Below are positions 36,989-45,869 of a stretch of DNA of 64,000 nt, one piece after another. The DNA lies in NCBI GenBank assembly GCA_963695085.1, contig CAVOFV010000005.1, positions 1 to 64,000 of the forward strand, in the 5' to 3' direction. The position numbers were made by a program, and so were the translations under genes. This stretch comes from SG8-30 sp963695085 (GTDB taxonomy: Bacteria > Pseudomonadota > Gammaproteobacteria > Steroidobacterales > Steroidobacteraceae). Numbering within the stretch: position 1 is the stretch's first letter; each line of letters starts with the position of its first letter. The notes beneath the pieces are model-generated. The model was not told the origin of the DNA and did no database searches. It saw only the letters and a list, made by a program, of their open reading frames with translations.

Positions 36989-36989
<1 letters not shown>
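36504..36989 (+). CDS. lptE: LPS-assembly lipoprotein LptE
   Basis: Outer-membrane lipoprotein that plugs LptD during LPS insertion. The ATG at 36504 overlaps the leuS stop and gives 161 residues; the longer frame upstream is a leuS shadow. The signal ends LATGCGFQLRG with the lipidated Cys at residue 19, and GFQLRG is the typical LptE beginning. In most gammaproteobacteria holA follows directly; here sdaA and an ABC unit intervene. Confidence 0.93.
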
Positions 36990-38356
<1,367 letters not shown>

Positions 38357-38375
38357 CGCCGGTGCGGGGCGCCCG

Positions 38376-38879
38376 CTAGAACTTGTATTCCTCGGCGGCC
38401 GTGCCGGCCAGCGTGTACGCGGCCGCGCCCAGGCTCGTGCGGCGGGACTGGATGGCCATCCGGCCGGAGATCCAGTACGCCGAGTACATCGAGTCGAGAC
38501 TGATGCCTTTCGCCATGCGCACGAAGACCATCTGGTTGGCCGGCGGCGGCGGAACGTGGATGCAGGCCCCGAAGTACGGCACCAGGAAGAACTCCGTCAC
38601 CAGTCCGTCGTCGTCCAGTTCCAGCGGCACGATGAAGCCGGGAATCCGCACCTCCCGGCCCGCCAGTTCCTCGTTGACCTTGAAATTCATGACCTGCGAC
38701 GCGGCCAGCGACGACGACTCGCCCAGCAGGTAGTCATGGGCCGCTGGCGGCGGCGCCGGATCGTAGTTGCCGCGCTCCGCTTCCGGCAGCAGGTCCGGCC
38801 AATCGAGAGCGCGCGGCGCCGCGGACGCCGTCGCGGCCAGCAGCGAGACGACCGCCAGGGTGGACAGCAGCTTCAGCAC
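38376..38879 (-). CDS. Exported DUF3299 family protein
   Basis: Predicted periplasmic protein of 167 residues from the GTG at 38879, which has GAGG upstream; the longer frame is a shadow of the permease gene. The signal peptide ends ATASA-A. The DUF3299 signature is clear in PYFGACIHVPPPPANQMVFV, with a Cys and a His that could bind metal. It begins eight bases after the ABC permease gene ends, so it is probably part of the transporter. Similar three-gene sets occur in Vibrio zinc-uptake (Zrg) clusters, as I recall. Confidence 0.83.
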   Translation of the reverse strand: MLKLLSTLAVVSLLAATASAAPRALDWPDLLPEAERGNYDPAPPPAAHDYLLGESSSLAASQVMNFKVNEELAGREVRIPGFIVPLELDDDGLVTEFFLVPYFGACIHVPPPPANQMVFVRMAKGISLDSMYSAYWISGRMAIQSRRTSLGAAAYTLAGTAAEEYKF

Positions 38880-38887
38880 GGCGCACC

Positions 38888-40159
38888 TCACGTGTGTACG
38901 GACAGCCCGTCGGCCAGCGAGTTCCGGTACGCCCGCCAGGCTGGCAGCAGGCCGGCCAGCAGCCCGGCGCCGAGTACGCCCGCGCCGATCGCCAGGTCGA
39001 GTGGCGTCGGCGCACCGGCGTGGATGAACAGGCCGAAACGACGCTCCAGCAGCGGCGTCGCGGCGGCCAGCAGGGCCCACGTGGACAGGAAGCCCAGCAC
39101 CACGCCGGCCGCGGCCAGCAACCCGGATTCCAGCACCAGCAGACCGAATACGTGCGCCGGGCGGGCGCCGACCGAACGCAGGATCGCCATCTCGCGGCGC
39201 CGTTCATTGAGGCTGGTCAACAGCGACGTCAGCATGCCTATGAGGCCGGCCAGCACCACACAGGCGGCGATCAGCAACAGGGCCTTGTCGGCGACGCCGA
39301 CCAGTTGCCACAACTGCCCGAGTACGACGCCGGGCATGATCGCCAGCAACGGCTCGCCCTGGTACTCGTTGAGCGCGCGCTGCATCTGCAGCACGGCCAT
39401 CCGGTCGCGCATGCCGACCAGGAACGCGGTGATACTGTCCGGCGTCAGGTCGTGTGACGCGTGGCCGCCCGGACCGGGACCGTCGCCAGCCGCCGCGCGG
39501 GCCCGCCGCGCGCCGCCCTGCCAGTCGGCGTGGATGTCGGTGATTGCCTCGACGCTGACGTGCACGGTGCGGTCCACGGGCGTGCCGGTCCGCTCGAGGA
39601 TGCCGGCGACATGAAACGGATGGTCGTCGTGCGGCGCGAAGCTGACCTCGCCGAGGCCATGCGCCACGGTGATGGCGGCACCGACGGCGTAGCCCAGGGA
39701 CTCGGCGACGTCGGCGCCCAGCACGGTGTCGTGCAGGTCCTCGAACGGCCTGCCATCGCGGAACGCGAGCGGCCGCCGCTCGCCATAGCGGTAATGCTCG
39801 AAGTACGCCCGGGACGTGCCCATGACGCGGAAGCCCCGGTGCGAGTCGCCGAGCGAGATCGGAATGACCCATGCGACGTCCGGATGACGGGCGACCAGTT
39901 CGTAACTCCTCCAGGACACGCCGGCCATCGCGTCGCCGACGTGGAACACCGAGTACAGCAGCAGGTTGACCGGCCCGCCACGCGCCCCGACGACCAGGTC
40001 CGTCCCGGAAATCGTGCTGGCAAAGCTGTCGCGCGTCTGGGTGCGCACCTTCTGCACGCCGAGCAGCAGCGTCACGCTGACGGCGATCGCGAACACGGTC
40101 AGCCCGGCGGTGACGCGCCGGTTCCACACGCTGCGGGCGGCGAGGCTGCCGAGTGCCAT
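38888..40159 (-). CDS. ABC transporter permease (FtsX/MacB type)
   Basis: Inner-membrane permease of 423 residues with one N-terminal membrane helix (VTAGLTVFAIAVSVTLLLGV), a large periplasmic domain and three C-terminal helices. That is the topology of mechanotransmission-type ABC permeases rather than importers. The periplasmic domain has histidine clusters (FAPHDDHPFHVAG and GGHASHD). SLNERRREMAILRSVGA is the conserved coupling segment. Its ATG overlaps the ATPase stop (ATGA). Substrate unknown. Confidence 0.88.
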   Translation of the reverse strand: MALGSLAARSVWNRRVTAGLTVFAIAVSVTLLLGVQKVRTQTRDSFASTISGTDLVVGARGGPVNLLLYSVFHVGDAMAGVSWRSYELVARHPDVAWVIPISLGDSHRGFRVMGTSRAYFEHYRYGERRPLAFRDGRPFEDLHDTVLGADVAESLGYAVGAAITVAHGLGEVSFAPHDDHPFHVAGILERTGTPVDRTVHVSVEAITDIHADWQGGARRARAAAGDGPGPGGHASHDLTPDSITAFLVGMRDRMAVLQMQRALNEYQGEPLLAIMPGVVLGQLWQLVGVADKALLLIAACVVLAGLIGMLTSLLTSLNERRREMAILRSVGARPAHVFGLLVLESGLLAAAGVVLGFLSTWALLAAATPLLERRFGLFIHAGAPTPLDLAIGAGVLGAGLLAGLLPAWRAYRNSLADGLSVHT

Positions 40160-40860
40160 CAGGCAGCCTCGCGGTCCGGACGCGCGCGGTTGATGTCGTC
40201 GAGCGCGACGCAGCGGTCGAACAGCCGGCCGAGGCTGCGGTCGTGGCTGACGAACAACAGGGTGGTGCCGGCCGCCGCGCTTTCCTGCATCAACAGCGAC
40301 AGGAACGACTCGCGGGTGTCGGCGTCGAGGGAGGAGGTCGGTTCGTCCGCAATCAGCACGTCGGGCCGGCCGAACAGGGCCCGCGCGGCGGCGACGCGCT
40401 GCTGCTGGCCGATGGACAGCCGCGTCACGGGCCGGCCCAGCAGCGACGGGCGGTCCATGCCCAGCGCGCGCAGCAGGCGCCTCGCCTCGCCCCGCAGGTC
40501 GCCGGCCCGCTGCCGGCGACGCGCCGAGAAGCGGGCCGCCAGCGTGACGTTGTCCACGACCGACAGGTAGGGCAGCAGGTTGAACATCTGGAATATGAAG
40601 CCGACATGATCGGCGCGGAAGTGGTCGCGGCGCGACGGCGACAGCGCCGGCAGGTCGGTCCCGAGCAGCCGGATCGTGCCCGCGCGCGGCACCAGCACGC
40701 CGCCGATCACGCCCAGCAGGCTGCTCTTGCCGCTGCCGCTCGGGCCGTGCAGGAAGACGCGTTCGCCGCGTTCGACGCAGAACGATGGCACGTCGAGCAC
40801 CGGGTGGCCCGCCGCCCACTCGAAGGCGAGGTCGCAAAGGACGATGGCCGGATCGGTCAT
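40159..40860 (-). CDS. ABC transporter ATP-binding protein (LolD/MacB type)
   Basis: Cytoplasmic ATPase of 233 residues. Walker A is GPSGSGKSS, the signature LSIGQQQR (LSxGQ), and Walker B DVLIADEP. The Q-loop region reads VGFIFQMFNLLP. It is the first gene of the minus-strand unit ATPase-permease-DUF3299. Confidence 0.92.
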   Translation of the reverse strand: MTDPAIVLCDLAFEWAAGHPVLDVPSFCVERGERVFLHGPSGSGKSSLLGVIGGVLVPRAGTIRLLGTDLPALSPSRRDHFRADHVGFIFQMFNLLPYLSVVDNVTLAARFSARRRQRAGDLRGEARRLLRALGMDRPSLLGRPVTRLSIGQQQRVAAARALFGRPDVLIADEPTSSLDADTRESFLSLLMQESAAAGTTLLFVSHDRSLGRLFDRCVALDDINRARPDREAA

Positions 40861-40910
40861 GGTGCCGTGGGCGGGCGGTTCACGGGGGTTCCCGGGGGTC
40901 GTTGGCGGTC

Positions 40911-40916
40911 AGTATA
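40911..40916 (-). promoter_or_regulatory. Candidate -10 of the ABC-DUF3299 unit
   Basis: Minus strand TATACT, five of six to consensus, about 50 bases before the ATPase ATG. No good -35 lies at the expected distance, so an activator may be needed. GATAATCAT at 40982-40990, between this site and holA, resembles half of a Fur-type operator but is too short to call. Confidence 0.25.
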
Positions 40917-41014
40917 CCGGGCCACGGATCGCCGCCACGGGGATGGCCGGCAGCCAGGTGGCGGGCGCGGGCCCGGGCACCGATAATCATGCTCCGCATT
41001 GCGCAGGGCCGGTC

Positions 41015-42022
41015 ATGAAACTCAGCAGCGATCGCCTCGGCCAGCAACTCGACTCGTCGACGGCGGCCGCGTGGCTGGTCGCGGGCGACGAACCGCTGCT
41101 GGTCGGCGAGGCGGCCGACGCCATCCGCGCGCACGCGCGGCAACAGGGCTACACCGGCCGCGAGATTTTCTTTGTCGAGCCCCGCTTCGAGTGGAGCGTG
41201 GTACAGGGCGCCAGCCAGTCGCTGTCGTTGTTCGCCGAGCGCCGTATCCTCGAGATCCGCATGCCGGTCGCGCGGCCGGGTGTGGAGGGCAGTGCGGTGC
41301 TGGCCGCGCTGGCGGCCGACACGCCGCCGGACACCCTGGTGCTGGTCGTGACCGCGCGGCTGGAAAAGGACGCTGCCAGGAGCGCCTGGGTCAGGAGCTT
41401 TGAGCAGCACGGCGCCGTCGTGCAGGCCTGGCCGGTGGAGATCGGGAAGCTGCCGGGCTGGATCGCCGCGCGGGCCCGCTTGCATGGTCTGGAATTCGAT
41501 GCCGCCGGCGCACAGCTGCTGGCCGAGCGGATCGAGGGCAACCTGCTGGCGGCGCACCAGGAGATCGAGAAACTGGCGCTGACGCACGGCCCGGGCCGGG
41601 TCGGCGAGGACGCAGTCGCCGAAGCGGTCGCCAACAGCGCGCGCTACGACGTGTTCAAGCTCGGCGAGGCGGCGCTCGCCGGTGACGCGGCGCGTACGCT
41701 GCGGATCCTGGAGGGCCTGCGGGGCGAGGGCGCCGAGCCGACATTGGTGCTGTGGGTGCTGTGCCGCGAGATCCGGGCCCTGGCCGAGGCTCGCGCCGGC
41801 CGCAGCGGACCTGTCTATGGCTGGCATGCACAGCAGCGGTCGAAACTGCTGGGTACGGCGGTGCAGAGGATGGGCCGCACGCCGCTGGGCCCGCTGATCG
41901 GTCACGCCGCACGGGTGGACCGGGCCATCAAGGGCCGTGGCCCGGGTGATGCGTGGGACGAACTGGCATGGCTCGCCGCACGGCTGGCAGGCGTCGCACT
42001 GCCACCGGCGCGCGTGGGCTGA
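41015..42022 (+). CDS. holA: DNA polymerase III delta subunit
   Basis: Clamp-loader subunit that opens the beta sliding clamp. The ATG at 41015, with AGGG upstream, gives 335 residues, close to the E. coli 343; the longer frame upstream is a shadow of the ABC gene. Recognisable parts are WLVAGDEPLLVGEAADAIR, PDTLVLVVTARLEKDA and the C-terminal helical collar. A GATAAT -10 candidate (40982-40987) could drive it. It is followed by nadD after seven bases. Confidence 0.92.
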   Translation: MKLSSDRLGQQLDSSTAAAWLVAGDEPLLVGEAADAIRAHARQQGYTGREIFFVEPRFEWSVVQGASQSLSLFAERRILEIRMPVARPGVEGSAVLAALAADTPPDTLVLVVTARLEKDAARSAWVRSFEQHGAVVQAWPVEIGKLPGWIAARARLHGLEFDAAGAQLLAERIEGNLLAAHQEIEKLALTHGPGRVGEDAVAEAVANSARYDVFKLGEAALAGDAARTLRILEGLRGEGAEPTLVLWVLCREIRALAEARAGRSGPVYGWHAQQRSKLLGTAVQRMGRTPLGPLIGHAARVDRAIKGRGPGDAWDELAWLAARLAGVALPPARVG

Positions 42023-42029
42023 GCGCATC

Positions 42030-42683
42030 ATGCGCCCGCTCGGCATCTTCGGCGGCATGTTCGACCCTATTCATTTCGGGCACCTGCGCGCTGCCTTCGA
42101 GCTCAGCGTCATTCTCGACCTCGAGCAGGTGCTGTTCATTCCTGCGGCCGACCCGCCGCACCGCGGCAGCCCGCTGGCCGACGCCGCAAGCCGCATGGAC
42201 ATGGTGCGCGCGGCGATCGCGGACGAGCCGCGCTTCGCGGCGGACGACCGGGAGATCCGCCGCGGCGGGCGCTCGTACACCGTGCTGACGCTCGAGGCGC
42301 TGCGCGCAGAGCAAGGCGAACGGCCGCTGGTGCTGATGCTCGGCGCAGACGCGCTCGCGGGCCTCGCCGACTGGCACCGGTGGCGCGAGCTGCCGGTGCT
42401 CGCGCACCTGGCCATCGCGAACCGGCCCGGCGTGAGCCTGCCCGCGCAGGGCGAGCTTGGCGCGATGTTGCACGCGCGCCGCGAGCGCGACGCGCGGCGC
42501 TTTGCCGCGCAACCCGCCGGCCTCGTATTCGTGCACGAAGGCGTCGGGCTCGACGTGTCCTCGACGGATGCCCGCGAGGCGCTGTGCCAGGGACGCGACC
42601 CGCGCTACTTGATGCCCGAGCCCGTGCGTAGGATGATCCTCGACAAGGGCATCTACGCCCGGCCAGGTGCAACAGAGGGATGA
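42030..42683 (+). CDS. nadD: Nicotinate-nucleotide adenylyltransferase
   Basis: Converts nicotinate mononucleotide to its dinucleotide in NAD synthesis. It has 217 residues from the ATG at 42030. The nucleotide-binding motif GGMFDPIHFGH is at residues 8-18, and SSTDAREAL is the late ISSTxxR-type motif. Its stop overlaps the rsfS ATG. Confidence 0.95.
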   Translation: MRPLGIFGGMFDPIHFGHLRAAFELSVILDLEQVLFIPAADPPHRGSPLADAASRMDMVRAAIADEPRFAADDREIRRGGRSYTVLTLEALRAEQGERPLVLMLGADALAGLADWHRWRELPVLAHLAIANRPGVSLPAQGELGAMLHARRERDARRFAAQPAGLVFVHEGVGLDVSSTDAREALCQGRDPRYLMPEPVRRMILDKGIYARPGATEG

Positions 42684-43162
42684 GCGACACGCAGCCGAAG
42701 AAACCACGAAAGAAAGTCAGCAAGAAGTCCGGCAAGCCCAGGGGCAAGCCCGCCGGGAAGCCGGCCCGGAAGGCCAGCGTGCCGCGTTCCGCGGCGAGCA
42801 CCAAGGCGCAAGCCAAAGCGCCGGGAATTCCGGAGGTCGCCATTGCGGCCCTCGAGGACATGAAGGCCGCCAACGTCAAGGTCATCGACGTGCGCAAGCT
42901 CACTGACGTGACCGACACCATGATCGTCGCCACCGGCACGTCGAACCGTCACGTGCGGTCGATCGCCGGCAGGGTCGTCGAGAAATGCCGGGACGCCGGC
43001 TTCAGGCCGCTTGGCATCGAGGGCGAGGGCGAAGGCGAGTGGGTGCTGGTGGACCTGCAGGACGTGCTGGTGCACGTGATGCTGCCGCGTATCCGCGAGT
43101 TCTACGGACTTGAGAAGCTGTGGGACGTACGCCCGTCGAACCGTGGGGTCGCGCTCGCCTGA
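42680..43162 (+). CDS. rsfS: Ribosomal silencing factor RsfS with basic N-terminal extension
   Basis: Binds L14 and blocks subunit joining when nutrients are low. It has 160 residues against about 105 in E. coli. The extra N-terminal part of about 50 residues is rich in Lys, Pro, Ala and Gly. The conserved domain begins IPEVAIAALEDMKAANV and includes DVTDTMIVATGTSNRHV and GEWVLVDLQDVLVHVM. The ATG overlaps the nadD stop; no in-frame ATG or GTG lies close to the domain boundary, so the extension is probably real. Confidence 0.93.
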   Translation: MSDTQPKKPRKKVSKKSGKPRGKPAGKPARKASVPRSAASTKAQAKAPGIPEVAIAALEDMKAANVKVIDVRKLTDVTDTMIVATGTSNRHVRSIAGRVVEKCRDAGFRPLGIEGEGEGEWVLVDLQDVLVHVMLPRIREFYGLEKLWDVRPSNRGVALA

Positions 43163-43177
43163 GGCGGGCGCCCGCTG

Positions 43178-43648
43178 GTGCTGTTCCGCCTCATCGCGGC
43201 CGGCACGAGGATGCCCGCCTGGGTCACCGACGGGTTTGCCGAGTACGCCGGCCGCCTGGGCTCGGGCCTGCGACTCGAACTCAAGGAGATTGCCCTGCCG
43301 CGGCGCGGCCGCAACGCGGATGTCGCGGGGCTGCGCGCCGAAGAAGGGCGGCGCATGCTGGCCTGTGTGGAGCGCCGCAGCTACGTCGTGGCGCTGGAGG
43401 TCTCGGGACGCGCCCTCGACACCCGCCAACTGGCCGGCTGGCTGTCCGCGCGGCTGGCCGACGGGCGGGATGTGGCACTGCTGATCGGCGGTCCTGACGG
43501 CCTGGATGCCGCCTGCCTGGCGCGTGCCGACGCCACCTGGTCGCTGTCGCGGCTGACGTTTCCCCACGGGCTGGTGCGCGTGCTGGTGGCGGAGCAGCTG
43601 TTCCGCGCGCACAGCCTGCTGCGCGGCCACCCGTACCACCGCGCCTGA
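43178..43648 (+). CDS. rlmH: 23S rRNA pseudouridine-1915 N3-methyltransferase
   Basis: SPOUT methyltransferase that modifies pseudouridine 1915 on assembled 70S ribosomes. It has 156 residues from a GTG at 43178 (E. coli 155). The knot region LLIGGPDGLDAACLARA and the C-terminal FPHGLVRVLVAEQLFRAHSLLRGHPYHR are diagnostic. It follows rsfS by 15 bases. Confidence 0.95.
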   Translation: MLFRLIAAGTRMPAWVTDGFAEYAGRLGSGLRLELKEIALPRRGRNADVAGLRAEEGRRMLACVERRSYVVALEVSGRALDTRQLAGWLSARLADGRDVALLIGGPDGLDAACLARADATWSLSRLTFPHGLVRVLVAEQLFRAHSLLRGHPYHRA

Positions 43649-43751
43649 AGCGGGCCGCAGTACCGCCACCCGGCCTGACCGGCTATCCTTCGAGATCGCC
43701 GGCACGGTCGCCTGTGTGGCCGGCGACCGCCACGCCAGTTCAGGAATCTCA

Positions 43752-44354
43752 ATGACTTGCGCACCCATCGTGCTTGCCTCCCGGTCGCCGCGCCGCAGCC
43801 AGCTGCTCGGCCAGATCGGCGTGGCCCACGAGGTGCTGGCGGTCGACCTTGACGAGACCCGGCGGCCGGGCGAACCGGCGCGTGAGTACGCCGGGCGACT
43901 GGCGCGAGAGAAGGCGCAGTTGGCGCGCGCGACGTACGGCCTCGCCGCCGGCCGCACCGTGCTGGCAGCCGACACCGTGGTCGTGCTCGGCGATGACATC
44001 TTCGCCAAGCCGGGCGACGAAGAGGACTGCGTACGCATGCTTGGGACATTGGCCGGCCGCACCCACGAGGTGATCACGGCGGTCGCCGTGCTGGATGGCC
44101 GTGCGGTCACGGCAGACACCAGCGTCGCGCGCGTGACCTTCCGCGCCATCACCGAGCAGGAGCGCCGCCGCTACTGGCGCAGCGGCGAGCCGGCGGACAA
44201 GGCGGGCGGCTACGCCATCCAGGGGCTGGGCGCGATATTCGTCGAGCGGCTCGAGGGCAGCTATTCATGCGTGATGGGCCTGCCGCTGTTCGAGACCGCG
44301 CGACTGCTCGCGGCCGCCGGCGTGCCGACCTGGCAAGGGGGCGGATCACCGTGA
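43752..44354 (+). CDS. maf: Maf-family nucleoside triphosphate pyrophosphatase (YhdE type)
   Basis: House-cleaning pyrophosphatase of the dTTP/UTP subtype. The ATG at 43752, with AGGA six bases upstream, gives 200 residues. The start motif LASRSPRRSQLL, the catalytic AADTVVVLGDDIF and DKAGGYAIQGLG are present. It overlaps rng by four bases, keeping the E. coli yhdE-rng order. Confidence 0.94.
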   Translation: MTCAPIVLASRSPRRSQLLGQIGVAHEVLAVDLDETRRPGEPAREYAGRLAREKAQLARATYGLAAGRTVLAADTVVVLGDDIFAKPGDEEDCVRMLGTLAGRTHEVITAVAVLDGRAVTADTSVARVTFRAITEQERRRYWRSGEPADKAGGYAIQGLGAIFVERLEGSYSCVMGLPLFETARLLAAAGVPTWQGGGSP

Positions 44355-45820
44355 GCCGGGAACTGCTGGTGAATGTCACGCCACGCGAGAGCCGGGCCGC
44401 GGTCGTCGAGGACGGCGTGCTGCAGGAAGTGTTCATTGAGCGCGCCAACCGGCGCGGGCTCATCAGCAACATCTACACGGGCCGCGTCACGCGCGTGCTG
44501 CCGGGCATGCAGGCGGCGTTCATAGACATCGGCCTCGACCGCACCGCTTTCCTGCACGCGTCGGACATCGCGGTGCCGAACGGCGTAGACGCCGGCATCG
44601 AGGCGCCCAGACCCGAGCATGTGCGCGAACTCGTGCGCGAAGGCGACGAGATCCTGGTGCAGGTCCTCAAGGACCCGCTCGGCACCAAGGGCGCGCGCCT
44701 GACGACCCACGTGACGATCCCATCCCGCTTCCTCGTGTACATGCCATTCGGTCGCGGCGTCGGCGTGTCGGCGCGAATCGAGGACGACAGCGAGCGGCAG
44801 CGGCTGCGCGAGGCTGTGCTGCTGTTCGCCAGGCCGGGCGCAGGCGGCGGCTGGATCGTGCGGACCGCGGCCGAAGACTGTGGCATCGAGGCGCTCAACG
44901 CCGACATGCTGTTCCTGCAGCGGCTGTGGGACGTGGTGCGCGCGCGCGCTGCCGCGGCCCCGGCCGGCCTGCTGGTCCACGAGGACCTGCCGCTCGAGCT
45001 GCGCATGCTGCGCGACCAGCTCGGCCAGGACGTCGAGCGCGTGCTGGTCGATTCGCCGGCCGCGCACGCGCGGATGTGCGAGTTCGCCCGCACCTTCATG
45101 CCGGAGAGCGCCGGCCGCATCGAGCAGAACAGCGCGGACCGGCCGGTCTTCGACCTGTACGGCATCGAGGACGAAATCCACCGCGCGCTGGACCGCAAGG
45201 TGCCGCTGAAGTCCGGCGGCTACCTGATCATCGACCAGACGGAGGCGCTGACCACGATCGACGTCAACACCGGCGCCTTCGTCGGACACCGCAACCTCGA
45301 GGACACGATCTTCCGCACCAACCTCGAGGCCGCCGTGGCCATCGCGCGCCAGCTGCGGCTGCGCAACCTGGGCGGCATCATCATCGCGGACTTCATCGAC
45401 ATGGAGGACGAGGAGCACCGCCGGCAGGTGCTGCAGGCGCTGGGCAGGGCGGTGGCCGGAGACCACGCCAAGACGCACATCTCCACGGTATCCCAGCTGG
45501 GGCTGGTGGAAATGACCCGCAAGCGCACGCGCGAAAGCCTGGAACATATGCTGTGCCGGCCTTGTCCCATCTGCGAGGGCCGCGGCTTCGTCAAGACGCC
45601 GGAAACGGTCGTCTACGAGGTCTTCCGCGAGGCGCTGCGGCAGGCGCGGCAGTTCGAATTCCAGGAACTGGTGGTGCTGGCACACCAGGACGTCATTGAA
45701 CTGCTGCTCGACGAGGAATCCGCGGCGATGGGCGAGCTCGAGCTGGCGATCGGCAAGCCGGTGCGGCTGCAGACCGAAGCGCTGTACGCGCAGGACCAGT
45801 ACGACGTGGTGCCGATATGA
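44351..45820 (+). CDS. rng: Ribonuclease G
   Basis: Endoribonuclease for 16S rRNA 5'-end maturation. The GTG at 44351 gives 489 residues, the E. coli length, starting with SRELLVNVTPRESRAAV. The S1 domain contains NIYTGRVTRVLPGMQAAFIDIG. Catalytic acidic residues are in TTIDVNTGAFVG and IIADFIDME, and the zinc link is CRPCPICEGRG. The start overlaps the maf stop. Confidence 0.96.
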   Translation: MSRELLVNVTPRESRAAVVEDGVLQEVFIERANRRGLISNIYTGRVTRVLPGMQAAFIDIGLDRTAFLHASDIAVPNGVDAGIEAPRPEHVRELVREGDEILVQVLKDPLGTKGARLTTHVTIPSRFLVYMPFGRGVGVSARIEDDSERQRLREAVLLFARPGAGGGWIVRTAAEDCGIEALNADMLFLQRLWDVVRARAAAAPAGLLVHEDLPLELRMLRDQLGQDVERVLVDSPAAHARMCEFARTFMPESAGRIEQNSADRPVFDLYGIEDEIHRALDRKVPLKSGGYLIIDQTEALTTIDVNTGAFVGHRNLEDTIFRTNLEAAVAIARQLRLRNLGGIIIADFIDMEDEEHRRQVLQALGRAVAGDHAKTHISTVSQLGLVEMTRKRTRESLEHMLCRPCPICEGRGFVKTPETVVYEVFREALRQARQFEFQELVVLAHQDVIELLLDEESAAMGELELAIGKPVRLQTEALYAQDQYDVVPI

Positions 45821-45869
45821 AGGCAGGCCGCTGGAGGCGTGACGGAAGGACGGAGGAGGCAATCGCGGG

